Source: Alistipes sp.
Lineage (GTDB): Bacteria > Bacteroidota > Bacteroidia > Bacteroidales > Rikenellaceae
Direction: 5' to 3'
Assembly (NCBI GenBank): GCA_019422485.1
Contig: JAHZDG010000019.1
Coordinates: 24,484 to 44,292, forward strand
Length of the DNA stretch: 19,809 bases
The notes under the pieces are model-generated. The model was not told where the DNA came from, ran no database searches, and saw only the letters and a list, made by a program, of their open reading frames with translations. Shown in pieces: positions 13,481-19,809 of the stretch. Position 1 is the stretch's first letter. Every line of letters starts with the position of its first letter. A program made the position numbers and the translations under genes.

Positions 13481-13693
13481 ATGAAATTCAGGCATGTAAT
13501 GATGATGCTGTTGGCGGGAGCGTTGTTGTGTGGACAAAGTGGATGTGCCGTGCGGGTGCAACATGCTCATAAACCCCCCAAAACTATGCCGCCAGGGCAT
13601 ATAAAAAAGATGAAGAAAAAGAAAAAACGGGCTCATCCGATGCCTCCGCCCCCACCCCCTGCTCATCCTCATGCTCCCGGACATCGGAAGTAG
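13481..13693 (+). CDS. Small Pro/His/Lys-rich putative lipoprotein
   Basis: 70-aa exported protein of unknown function. Residues 1-21 are a signal sequence (KFR, then a Met/Leu/Ala core). A lipobox-like QSGC puts a candidate lipid-bearing Cys at 22; the Gln at -3 is atypical. The mature part has two related motifs, MPPGHIKK (36-43) and HAPGHRK (64-70). They flank a run of five Lys plus Arg (45-50) and six consecutive prolines (55-60). Seven histidines fall in the last 43 residues, which could bind metal, and the cationic stretch could bind lipopolysaccharide or peptidoglycan (inference). The PPG(H/Q)xKK ... APGH pattern recalls, from memory, tiny Bacteroidota lipoproteins often mislabelled 'quinol oxidase subunit 4'. 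It has its own promoter and a terminator 47 bases after its stop, so it is a monocistronic gene rather than a chance ORF. Confidence 0.72.
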   Translation: MKFRHVMMMLLAGALLCGQSGCAVRVQHAHKPPKTMPPGHIKKMKKKKKRAHPMPPPPPPAHPHAPGHRK

Positions 13694-13739
13694 AGAATGC
13701 GGGGACATGGAACCGGCGGATACGGATACCGGTATGACG

Positions 13740-13783
13740 ATCGGTGAGCGGGATTCGGTTTTCCGCTCGCCGATTGTCTTTTT
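13740..13783 (+). terminator. Terminator after the small lipoprotein gene
   Basis: A 12-bp stem: ATCGGTGAGCGG (13740-13751) pairs with CCGCTCGCCGAT (13763-13774), with one G-U pair, followed by TGTCTTTTT. It lies 47 bases after the stop and isolates the small gene from tex. Confidence 0.82.
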
Positions 13784-13853
13784 AGGCCGAGGGACGGAGG
13801 ATTCGGACCGAAGAGAAGCGTTCTCAGGCGGGGAAATTGCCGTCGATTTGCGT

Positions 13854-13861
13854 TATCTTTG
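13854..13861 (+). promoter_or_regulatory. -7 box (TATCTTTG) for tex
   Basis: A perfect TAnnTTTG match ends 20 bases before the chosen tex ATG, which implies a very short leader. No clear -33 TTTG is visible at the expected distance. Confidence 0.55.
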
Positions 13862-13881
13862 TCGGATCAAAACCGAAATAT

Positions 13882-16017
13882 ATGACTCAAACCGAATCTT
13901 CGATGCTTTCTGTCATCGCTGCGCAGTGTCAATTGCCGCTGGCCCGGGTTTCGGGCACCGTCCGTCTGCTGGATGAAGGGGCGACCGTTCCGTTCATCAG
14001 TCGTTACCGCAAGGAGGCGACAGGGGGTCTGGACGAGGTGCAGATCGCCTCGATCCGGGATCAGTTGGAGCGGCTCCGGACACTGGAAAAGCGTAAACAG
14101 ACGATTCTTTCTTCGATTGAAGAGCAGGGAAAGCTCTCCCCTGAGTTGCGGGAACGGATCGAAACCTGTTACGAAGGCCAAACGCTCGAAGATCTCTATT
14201 TACCCTATAAACCCAAACGTCGGACTCGGGCCACGATGGCTCGTGAAAAGGGTTTGGAACCTCTGGCGGCCTGTCTGATGCGTCAGGACGGGGCCGACCC
14301 CCGGGAGTTGGCCGGACGTTTTGTCCGGGGCGCGGTGGCCGACCGGCAGGAGGCATTGGCCGGAGCCGGTGACATCATGGCCGAATGGATCAGCGAAAAC
14401 GAACGGAGCCGGAGCGCTATGCGTCGCCTTTATGCCCGGGAAGGGAATCTGACGACCCGGGTGGTCAAAGGCAAAGAGACCGAAGGGGCGAAATATGCCG
14501 ATTATTTCGACAAGACGGAGCCGTTGAGCAAATTGCCGGCCCATCGGCTGTTGGCCATGGTCCGGGGCGAGCGCGAAGGATTTCTGCGGTTATCGGTGGC
14601 TCCGGAGGAGTCCCGGGCGTTGGAGCAGTTGAATCGGATTTTCGTGCGGGGTGTTTCTCCGGCACGCTCTTGTGTCGAAGCGGCCGTACGGGATGCCTAT
14701 AAACGTCTGCTGGGCCCCTCCATGGAGAGTGAGTCGCTGGCGGCGGCCAAAGAACGGGCCGATGAAACCTCGATCCGGGTATTTGCCGAAAATTTGCGGC
14801 AACTGCTTTTGTCGGCTCCGCTGGGCAGCAAACGGGTACTGGCCATTGATCCCGGATTTCGGACGGGTTGCAAGGTTGTCTGTTTGGACGGACAGGGCAA
14901 CCTGCTGCATAATGAGACCATCTATCCCCACCCGCCTCAGAATCGGCGGGCTGAAGCGGTGGAGGCTTTGGCGAAACTGTTGAAAGACTATACGATTGAA
15001 GCGGTGGCGGTGGGAAATGGGACCGCCGGGCGGGAAACCGAACAGTTGGTTCGAGGCATGGAGCTTCCCGCCGGCGTACAGGTCTTTTCGGTGAGTGAGG
15101 ACGGGGCGTCGGTCTATTCGGCTTCGGCGACGGCCCGGGAAGAGTTCCCGGATTACGATGTGACGGTGCGGGGTGCGGTTTCCATCGGACGACGGCTGAT
15201 CGATCCGCTGGCCGAACTGGTCAAGATTGACCCTAAGTCGATCGGAGTGGGTCAGTATCAGCACGATGTAGACCAGACCAAACTCAAAAATGAGTTGGAC
15301 GATGTGGTGGAAAGTTGTGTCAATAAAGTGGGGGTCAATCTGAATACGGCCTCGAAACACCTGCTGACCTATGTTTCGGGTTTGGGGCCGGTGCTGGCGC
15401 AGAATATCGTCGATTACCGGGCGGCGCACGGTGATTTCACTTCGCGCCGGCAGTTGCTCGACGTGCCGCGGTTGGGGGCCAAAGCCTTCGAACAGTGTGC
15501 CGGGTTTCTGCGGATCCCACAGGCCGAAAATCCGCTGGACAACAGTGCCGTGCATCCCGAATCGTATGGGGTGGTCGAACAGATGGCCCGGGATCTGGGG
15601 GTTACTCTCCGGGAGTTGTTGGCCAGTGAGGCGACCCGGCATCGGATCGATATCCGCCGTTATGTCACTCCGAATGTGGGCCTGCCGACGCTGACCGATA
15701 TTTTGGCCGAATTGGCCAAGCCGGGCCGTGATCCGCGGAGCCGGATTCAGGCCTTTTCGTTTGCGGATGTTCATACGTTGGACGATCTGCGGGAGGGCAT
15801 GGTCCTGCCGGGCATTGTGACCAACCTGACGGCCTTCGGGGTTTTTGTCGATGTGGGAGTCAAACAGGATGGGTTGGTACATATCTCTCAACTGGCCGAC
15901 CGCTATGTTTCCGATCCGGCCGAGGTGGTTCATCTGCAGCAGCAGGTGCAGGTCAGAGTGCTCTCGGTCGATCGGGTGCGGGGACGGATTGCCCTGTCGC
16001 TGAGGGATATTTCCTGA
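13882..16017 (+). CDS. tex: Tex family RNA-binding transcription accessory protein
   Basis: 711-aa cytosolic protein, shorter than the ~780-aa Pseudomonas Tex but with the same domain order. The N-terminal helical region carries LLDEGATVPFISRYRKEATGGLDE (near residues 31-54), the Tex hallmark. A YqgF/RuvC-like domain begins at KRVLAIDPGFRTGCK, with D323 at the position of the first RuvC acidic residue. Helix-hairpin-helix repeats follow (NTASKHLLTYVSGLG; about residues 486-570). A C-terminal S1 RNA-binding domain spans roughly 638-708 (GIVTNLTAFGVFVDVG ... DGLVHISQL). Tex binds nucleic acid and associates with transcription. The ATG at 13882 is used because the 15-codon extension to 13837 is not family-like and would start upstream of the promoter box. 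It is a single gene with its own promoter. Confidence 0.94.
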   Translation: MTQTESSMLSVIAAQCQLPLARVSGTVRLLDEGATVPFISRYRKEATGGLDEVQIASIRDQLERLRTLEKRKQTILSSIEEQGKLSPELRERIETCYEGQTLEDLYLPYKPKRRTRATMAREKGLEPLAACLMRQDGADPRELAGRFVRGAVADRQEALAGAGDIMAEWISENERSRSAMRRLYAREGNLTTRVVKGKETEGAKYADYFDKTEPLSKLPAHRLLAMVRGEREGFLRLSVAPEESRALEQLNRIFVRGVSPARSCVEAAVRDAYKRLLGPSMESESLAAAKERADETSIRVFAENLRQLLLSAPLGSKRVLAIDPGFRTGCKVVCLDGQGNLLHNETIYPHPPQNRRAEAVEALAKLLKDYTIEAVAVGNGTAGRETEQLVRGMELPAGVQVFSVSEDGASVYSASATAREEFPDYDVTVRGAVSIGRRLIDPLAELVKIDPKSIGVGQYQHDVDQTKLKNELDDVVESCVNKVGVNLNTASKHLLTYVSGLGPVLAQNIVDYRAAHGDFTSRRQLLDVPRLGAKAFEQCAGFLRIPQAENPLDNSAVHPESYGVVEQMARDLGVTLRELLASEATRHRIDIRRYVTPNVGLPTLTDILAELAKPGRDPRSRIQAFSFADVHTLDDLREGMVLPGIVTNLTAFGVFVDVGVKQDGLVHISQLADRYVSDPAEVVHLQQQVQVRVLSVDRVRGRIALSLRDIS

Positions 16018-16050
16018 TCGTGAAATCCGAGAAAAATCATACGCAGAACG

Positions 16051-16067
16051 AAAAGGAAGGGCCTTTT
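16051..16067 (+). terminator. Weak hairpin after tex
   Basis: AAAAGG (16051-16056) pairs with CCTTTT (16062-16067) around AAGGG, 34 bases after the tex stop. The stem is only 6 bp and carries its own T-run, so termination here would be weak. Confidence 0.35.
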
Positions 16068-16155
16068 GTAATAAGGGTTTTCTAAAAAATCACTACCTTG
16101 TATCGTTTTCGGACCGTGTATGCCGGACGGAAACGAAGACTTTAATTGAAACGAT

Positions 16156-17469
16156 ATGAAAATTGCCGTGGTAGGGACCGGTTATGTCGGTCTGGTGTCG
16201 GGAGCCTGTTTCTCGGAAATGGGGGTGGAAGTGATCTGTATCGACCGGGATACAGCCAAAATCGAACGGCTGTGGAGAGGTGAAATTCCCATTTATGAGC
16301 CGGGACTGGAAGATATCGTGCAGAAGAACGTTCAGGCCGGTCGCCTCCATTTCGACGTTCGTCTGGATACGCATCTCGATGAGGTGGAGATGGTGTTTAT
16401 TGCCGTGGGAACGCCTCCGGGAGCCGATGGGTCGGCCGATCTGCAACAGGTGCTCGAAGTGGCGCGTGAATTCGGTGCCGCTGTGAACCGATATACGTTG
16501 TTGGTTACCAAAAGTACGGTGCCGGTGGGCACGGCCGCCAAAGTAAAGGCCGTGGTAGAGGGCGAACTGGCCCGACGGGGAGTGAAGGTCCCCTTTGAAG
16601 TGGCGTCGAATCCGGAATTTCTCAAAGAGGGTACGGCCGTCAAGGACTTTATGAGCCCGGACCGTGTGGTGGTAGGTGTCGAAAGTCAGCGGGCCCGCGA
16701 ACTGATGACCCGGTTGTATCGGCCGTTTTTGCTCAATAACTTTCGGGTGATCTTCATGGATGTGCTGTCGTCGGAGATGACCAAATATGCCGCGAACAGC
16801 ATGTTGGCCACCCGCATTAGTTTTATGAACGACATTGCCAACCTGTGTGAACGGGTGGGCGCCGATGTGAACATGGTGCGCAAAGGCATCGGGGCGGATA
16901 ACCGCATCGGAAGTAAATTCCTCTATCCGGGAACCGGTTATGGGGGTTCCTGCTTCCCGAAGGATATCAAGGCGTTGATTCATACGGCTCAGGAACATGG
17001 CTATCGGATGCGGGTGCTGGAGGCGGTCGAAGAGGTGAACGAACGCCAGAAAGCCATTCTGTTCGAGAAGCTGAAACGTTATTTCGACGGCGATTTGGCC
17101 GGACGGAAGATCGCCATGTGGGGTGTGGCCTTCAAACCCGATACGGATGATATTCGGGAGGCGCCTTCACTGGTTCTGGCGAATTTGCTGATCGAGGCCG
17201 GGGTCGAAGTGACGGTATATGACCCGGTGGCGATGGACTCTTTCCGGAGAGTGATGGGCGATCGGGTTCGTTATGCCGCCGACATGTACGAGGCGGTGAT
17301 CGATGCCGATGCCCTGTTGTTGGTCACCGAGTGGAAAGAGTTCCGGATTCCGTCTTTGGAAGTGCTCAAACGGGTGATGCGTTCTCCGGTGGTATTTGAC
17401 GGCCGCAACATCTATGACCGACAGGATTTTGCCCAGAACGGAATGATTTATCACTATATCGGCGGATAA
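16156..17469 (+). CDS. ugd: UDP-glucose 6-dehydrogenase
   Basis: 437-aa cytosolic enzyme, typical length, that oxidises UDP-glucose to UDP-glucuronate with two NAD+, supplying precursors for capsule, exopolysaccharide or LPS. The N-terminal Rossmann motif GTGYVGLVSG is at 7-16. KSTVPVGT and NPEFLKEGTAV follow, then the central helix KYAANSMLATRISFMN, and the catalytic loop GYGGSCFPKD with Cys266 as the thiohemiacetal nucleophile. The C-terminal domain has the second nucleotide-binding part (WGVAFKPDTDDIREAPS). GDP-mannose or UDP-ManNAc dehydrogenases share the fold, but the GYGGSCFPKD loop and overall pattern favour UDP-glucose. No glycan cluster adjoins it. Upstream, CTACCTTG at 16093-16100 is only a poor -7 match. 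It converges on the DUF4837 gene through a shared terminator. Confidence 0.93.
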   Translation: MKIAVVGTGYVGLVSGACFSEMGVEVICIDRDTAKIERLWRGEIPIYEPGLEDIVQKNVQAGRLHFDVRLDTHLDEVEMVFIAVGTPPGADGSADLQQVLEVAREFGAAVNRYTLLVTKSTVPVGTAAKVKAVVEGELARRGVKVPFEVASNPEFLKEGTAVKDFMSPDRVVVGVESQRARELMTRLYRPFLLNNFRVIFMDVLSSEMTKYAANSMLATRISFMNDIANLCERVGADVNMVRKGIGADNRIGSKFLYPGTGYGGSCFPKDIKALIHTAQEHGYRMRVLEAVEEVNERQKAILFEKLKRYFDGDLAGRKIAMWGVAFKPDTDDIREAPSLVLANLLIEAGVEVTVYDPVAMDSFRRVMGDRVRYAADMYEAVIDADALLLVTEWKEFRIPSLEVLKRVMRSPVVFDGRNIYDRQDFAQNGMIYHYIGG

Positions 17470-17543
17470 AGGCGTACGAAAAGGGTTTCTGCCTCGGCCG
17501 AGCAAGCGAGAGGCGGTGAAAATCATCGGAATATAAAACATGA

Positions 17544-17576
17544 AAAAAGAGGTCTCTGTGAAAGAGACCTCTTTTT
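17544..17576. terminator. Bidirectional terminator between ugd and the DUF4837 gene
   Basis: A perfect 14-bp inverted repeat: AAAAAGAGGTCTCT (17544-17557) pairs with AGAGACCTCTTTTT (17563-17576) around GTGAA. The A-run on one side and T-run on the other give a U-tract in both directions. It lies 74 bases after the ugd stop and 17 bases past the stop of the convergent gene, so it should end both transcripts. Confidence 0.92.
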
Positions 17577-17593
17577 GTGAGGAATATGCGGAA

Positions 17594-18613
17594 TTATTTT
17601 TCGGCAGGAGCGGTTTGAGCCGGTGCGTCCCCCGGAAAGTGAACCGTATAGATCAGGTTTTCGAGTTCGCGGACGTAGTTGCGTTTGTGGTGTTTGGGCG
17701 AGAATACATAGCCGTCGATGCAGATGACCCGCCCGGTGGCTGCATCCAGCGTCGAGAAGCTGACGAACGGACCGCCCATAAAGTCGCCTTCCACGTACCA
17801 GAATCCGCGCATCTCAGCCCACAGACGTCCTTGGATCCGGCGATAGTGAATGTCGGGTTCGATTTCGGGAACAGTGGACATGTAGGATCCGTCGGCCGGC
17901 CCCGGAATCAGGGCTGTGAACTGGTTGCGGCGATTGACCAGCGAATCGAGGCTGAACGTGCTTTGGTTTACGTACGGGTAGCTGTAGATGATGACCCCCT
18001 GGCTGACCAGCGGCAATTCGAAAGAGGTCCATAGAAAATTCGGTTCCTGATTCCGGATGGTGTATCCTTTGGGCAGGGAGATGTCGAAGCCGAATTTCTG
18101 ACGGATCACCTCCTGGATCCGCGTTTCGGTCTGGGAGGTGGCATAGGCGACGAAGCGATCGCGTTCGGCCATGGCGAAAATCTGTTGCAGTTCAGTCCGG
18201 TGTTCGCCCATGTAGTTGGCTACCGTGCTGTCGTTGGGGCCGCTGATGTGTACGATCAGCTGGGGTGCCGCGTAGACATCCTGTTCCATTTCCAGACTGG
18301 GTTGTGGATGTTCGGGCCCGATTTCGATGGCGATTACGTTGCGGTGACGTTCCATGATGCTGGTAAAGCCTTGAGGGGTCAGGGCTACCGGGTCCATCAG
18401 CGGTTCGCGTTGATTGAGCATCGGAACGGGTTCGAGGAGAATGTCTCTCAGGGTATCGCCCACGGTGGATTCCCAGACTGCCGTAGGTGTGACCACCAAA
18501 ACTTCGAAAGCGCGGCCCGTGGAGGAAACCTTATGGTTCCCGTTGTTGGAGCAGGCACTCAATAATCCCAGCAGAGGAAGCAAGCCAATGACAATACGAC
18601 GGAGACTTTTCAT
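17594..18613 (-). CDS. DUF4837 family lipoprotein
   Basis: 339-aa exported protein with a lipoprotein signal: MKSLRR, a hydrophobic core, and lipobox LSAC with Cys21. The body matches DUF4837, a Bacteroidota family of unknown function: FEVLVVTPTAVWESTVGDTL right after the signal, QREPL shortly after, a conserved middle (LPKGYTIRNQEPNFLW), and an end typical of the family (YVRELENLIYTVHF). The ATG at 18613 is used because the upstream in-frame ATG at 18646 would add 11 residues before the signal and spoil it. A candidate promoter lies 52 bases upstream. It is convergent with ugd and divergent from the polysaccharide deacetylase. Localisation is envelope; no enzymatic residues are apparent to me and the role is unknown. 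Confidence 0.85.
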   Translation of the reverse strand: MKSLRRIVIGLLPLLGLLSACSNNGNHKVSSTGRAFEVLVVTPTAVWESTVGDTLRDILLEPVPMLNQREPLMDPVALTPQGFTSIMERHRNVIAIEIGPEHPQPSLEMEQDVYAAPQLIVHISGPNDSTVANYMGEHRTELQQIFAMAERDRFVAYATSQTETRIQEVIRQKFGFDISLPKGYTIRNQEPNFLWTSFELPLVSQGVIIYSYPYVNQSTFSLDSLVNRRNQFTALIPGPADGSYMSTVPEIEPDIHYRRIQGRLWAEMRGFWYVEGDFMGGPFVSFSTLDAATGRVICIDGYVFSPKHHKRNYVRELENLIYTVHFPGDAPAQTAPAEK

Positions 18614-18665
18614 AAACGTATGACAATTAAATGCAAAATGGTCCATAGGGACAGATTTATATAGA

Positions 18666-18673
18666 CAAAAGTA
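18666..18673 (-). promoter_or_regulatory. Candidate -7 box for the DUF4837 gene
   Basis: On the minus strand this reads TACTTTTG, a perfect TAnnTTTG match 52 bases upstream of the ATG. No clear -33 TTTG is seen. Confidence 0.5.
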
Positions 18674-18713
18674 GTTATTTGCCCGGAGATTTTGAGGTTA
18701 GGGATAAATAAAT

Positions 18714-18721
18714 TTACTTTG
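18714..18721 (+). promoter_or_regulatory. Possible -7 box for the polysaccharide deacetylase
   Basis: TTACTTTG differs from TAnnTTTG at one position. It ends 20 bases before the ATG, the same distance as the tex promoter. Weak on sequence alone. Confidence 0.35.
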
Positions 18722-18741
18722 CGCCAAATTGTTTCGATCCG

Positions 18742-19350
18742 ATGTATTTTAAACCTCCGAAACTGTTACGTCGCCTGATGCCTTCGCTGATTTGGGATAT
18801 GCCGATCAGCGACGAGGTCTATTTGACCTTCGATGATGGTCCGACCCCTGAAGTAACGGAGTGGATCCTCGAAACCTTGTCCAAATACGAGGCCAAAGCG
18901 ACTTTTTTTTGCCTGGGGAAAAATGCTGAGATGCATCCCGAGCTGTTTCAACAGATCATAGATCAGGGTCATAAGATTGGAAATCACACGTATAGCCATC
19001 AAAACGGCTGGGGTATGAGCCTCGAACGCTACCTGGAAGATGTGGAGTTCGCCAACCAGTTGTTGAAAAGCGATCTGTTCCGACCTCCTTACGGTCGGGT
19101 AACGCCGGCACAGGCCCGTCGTCTGAGCGAACATTACAGCCTGATTATGTGGGATGTGCTCTCGCGTGATTACAGTCAGTGGGTCTCTCCGCGGGCCTGT
19201 CTGCACAATGTGACCAACCATGTGCGCGGAGGGTCGATCGTCGTTTTTCACGATTCGCGCAAAGCGTTCCGGAATATGCGCTATGCCCTCCCCCGTGCCT
19301 TGCAGTATATTCAGGATCAGGGCCTCAGGTGCGTCACCCTCGAACTGTGA
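18742..19350 (+). CDS. Polysaccharide deacetylase (NodB homology, CE4)
   Basis: 202-aa, a nearly bare NodB domain. CE4 motifs in order: TFDDGP with D31 and D32 (catalytic base and metal Asp); HTYSH with H82 and H86 (metal ligands); RPPYG at 114-118; and VVFHDS with H170 (catalytic acid position). All the metal and catalytic residues are therefore present. The family removes N- or O-acetyl groups from peptidoglycan, chitin-like or other acetylated sugars using a divalent metal. There is no signal peptide; the N-terminus (MYFKPPKLLRRLMPSLIWDM) is basic and only weakly hydrophobic, so the protein may be cytosolic or peripherally membrane-bound. This suggests action on a lipid-linked or nucleotide sugar rather than mature wall (inference). 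It is followed 77 bases later by ubiX on the same strand. Confidence 0.9.
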   Translation: MYFKPPKLLRRLMPSLIWDMPISDEVYLTFDDGPTPEVTEWILETLSKYEAKATFFCLGKNAEMHPELFQQIIDQGHKIGNHTYSHQNGWGMSLERYLEDVEFANQLLKSDLFRPPYGRVTPAQARRLSEHYSLIMWDVLSRDYSQWVSPRACLHNVTNHVRGGSIVVFHDSRKAFRNMRYALPRALQYIQDQGLRCVTLEL

Positions 19351-19427
19351 TCGTTCGAGACAGACCGGCGTGATCCCGTCAGACCGTTCGGGTCGTTTTT
19401 CGAAAACCGCTTCATTCTAATTGTCAG

Positions 19428-19809
19428 ATGGATAAAAAACGCAACCTTATTGTGGCCGTCACCGGGGCCAGTGGGTCGATCTATGCCCGTCTGTTGTGTC
19501 GGGAGTTGTGCCGAGCCGAAGAGGTGGGCGAAATCGCGCTGCTGGTGACACGCAATGGTCGGGAAGTGGCCGCCTTTGAGGATTCGGCGGAGTGGATGGA
19601 CGATCCCCGGATGACCGTCTATGCGCCCGATGATCTGTTTGCGCCGCCGGCTTCGGGATCGGCGGATTATGCTGCGATGGTGATCATTCCCTGTTCGATG
19701 GGCATGGCCGGCCGGGTGGCGGCCGGGGTGTCGGACGATTTGGTGAGCCGGGCGGCAGACGTCATGCTCAAAGAGCGTCGGCCGCTGATCCTGGTGCCTC
19801 GGGAGGCTC
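19428..19809 (+). CDS. ubiX: Flavin prenyltransferase UbiX (partial, 3' end outside the window)
   Basis: The first 127 codons are present and the frame stays open to the window edge. UbiX prenylates FMN with dimethylallyl phosphate to make the cofactor of UbiD-type decarboxylases. The opening IVAVTGASGSIYARLLCREL is the UbiX flavin-binding signature. IIPCSMGMAGRVAAG and the RAADVMLKERRPLILVPREA stretch are the next family motifs, including the phosphate-binding Ser and Arg-rich segment. The N-terminal ATG at 19428 is the natural start. It may be co-transcribed with the deacetylase upstream, since only a very weak hairpin lies between. The UbiD partner is not in view. Confidence 0.93.
   Translation, partial: MDKKRNLIVAVTGASGSIYARLLCRELCRAEEVGEIALLVTRNGREVAAFEDSAEWMDDPRMTVYAPDDLFAPPASGSADYAAMVIIPCSMGMAGRVAAGVSDDLVSRAADVMLKERRPLILVPREA

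Noticed and set aside
14590..15933. 447-codon minus-strand ORF opposite tex
   Set aside because: Shadow of tex with no recognisable motif.
17487..17515. GCCTC...GAGGC inverted repeat after ugd
   Set aside because: Short, with no U-tract, and the perfect 14-bp terminator just downstream explains transcript ending.
17540..18034. 164-codon plus-strand ORF
   Set aside because: It begins in the bidirectional terminator and is antisense to the DUF4837 lipoprotein gene.
19382..19400. GACC/GGTC hairpin followed by TTTTT between the deacetylase gene and ubiX
   Set aside because: The stem is only 4 bp and too weak to call a terminator, although the T-run makes it worth a glance in RNA data.
1..19809. 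CRISPR array, tRNA/rRNA, insertion sequence, phage or attachment site
   Set aside because: I found no regularly spaced repeats, tRNA-like cloverleaf, transposase or integrase motifs, or flanking direct repeats on reading both strands.

Overview
The window looks like chromosomal DNA of a gut-type Bacteroidota, most likely Rikenellaceae/Alistipes-like. That is inferred from the high GC content, the weak or absent Shine-Dalgarno sequences, several matches to the Bacteroidota -7 box (TAnnTTTG), and gene families typical of the phylum (DUF4837 lipoprotein, GH123-like secreted glycosidase, RbsT-type sugar carrier, and a large TPR-like protein starting with a LVRSxTKAEKR motif). I see no insertion sequence, phage, CRISPR array, tRNA or rRNA.

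Layout. (1) 1-3784, minus strand: a putative ribose / ADP-ribose scavenging operon. In transcription order it holds a lipoprotein ADP-ribosylglycohydrolase, ribokinase RbsK, an RbsT-like sugar permease, and the start of a secreted hydrolase cut by the window edge. A terminator-like hairpin between rbsK and rbsT may make the operon's output uneven. (2) 3980-5557: a 525-aa cytosolic helical-repeat protein of unknown function. (3) 5659-8382: a secreted 907-aa GH123-like glycoside hydrolase with its own promoter and a strong terminator. (4) 8592-11740: a promoter, a clear cobalamin riboswitch, then nrdD-nrdG, the oxygen-sensitive class III ribonucleotide reductase and its radical-SAM activase. (5) 11896-13296, minus: an M24B Xaa-Pro aminopeptidase, convergent with nrdG across two strong hairpins. 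(6) 13481-13693: a tiny Pro/His/Lys-rich putative lipoprotein with its own promoter and terminator. (7) 13882-16017: Tex, an RNA-binding transcription accessory protein. (8) 16156-17469: UDP-glucose 6-dehydrogenase, convergent through a perfect 14-bp bidirectional terminator with (9) 17594-18613, minus: a DUF4837 lipoprotein. (10) 18742-19350: a short polysaccharide deacetylase. (11) 19428 to the window end: UbiX flavin prenyltransferase, truncated by the edge.

Functional links. Two units form readable systems. The minus-strand operon would release ribose (or ADP-ribose-derived pentose) outside the cytoplasm, import it and phosphorylate it to ribose-5-phosphate. The riboswitch unit would make the B12-independent reductase only when cobalamin is scarce, which predicts a B12-dependent class II reductase elsewhere in the genome. 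The remaining genes are mostly single housekeeping or envelope genes with individual promoters and terminators. I found no clearly unprecedented system. The best leads are the scavenging operon, the riboswitch and its unusual target, and the small repetitive lipoprotein.
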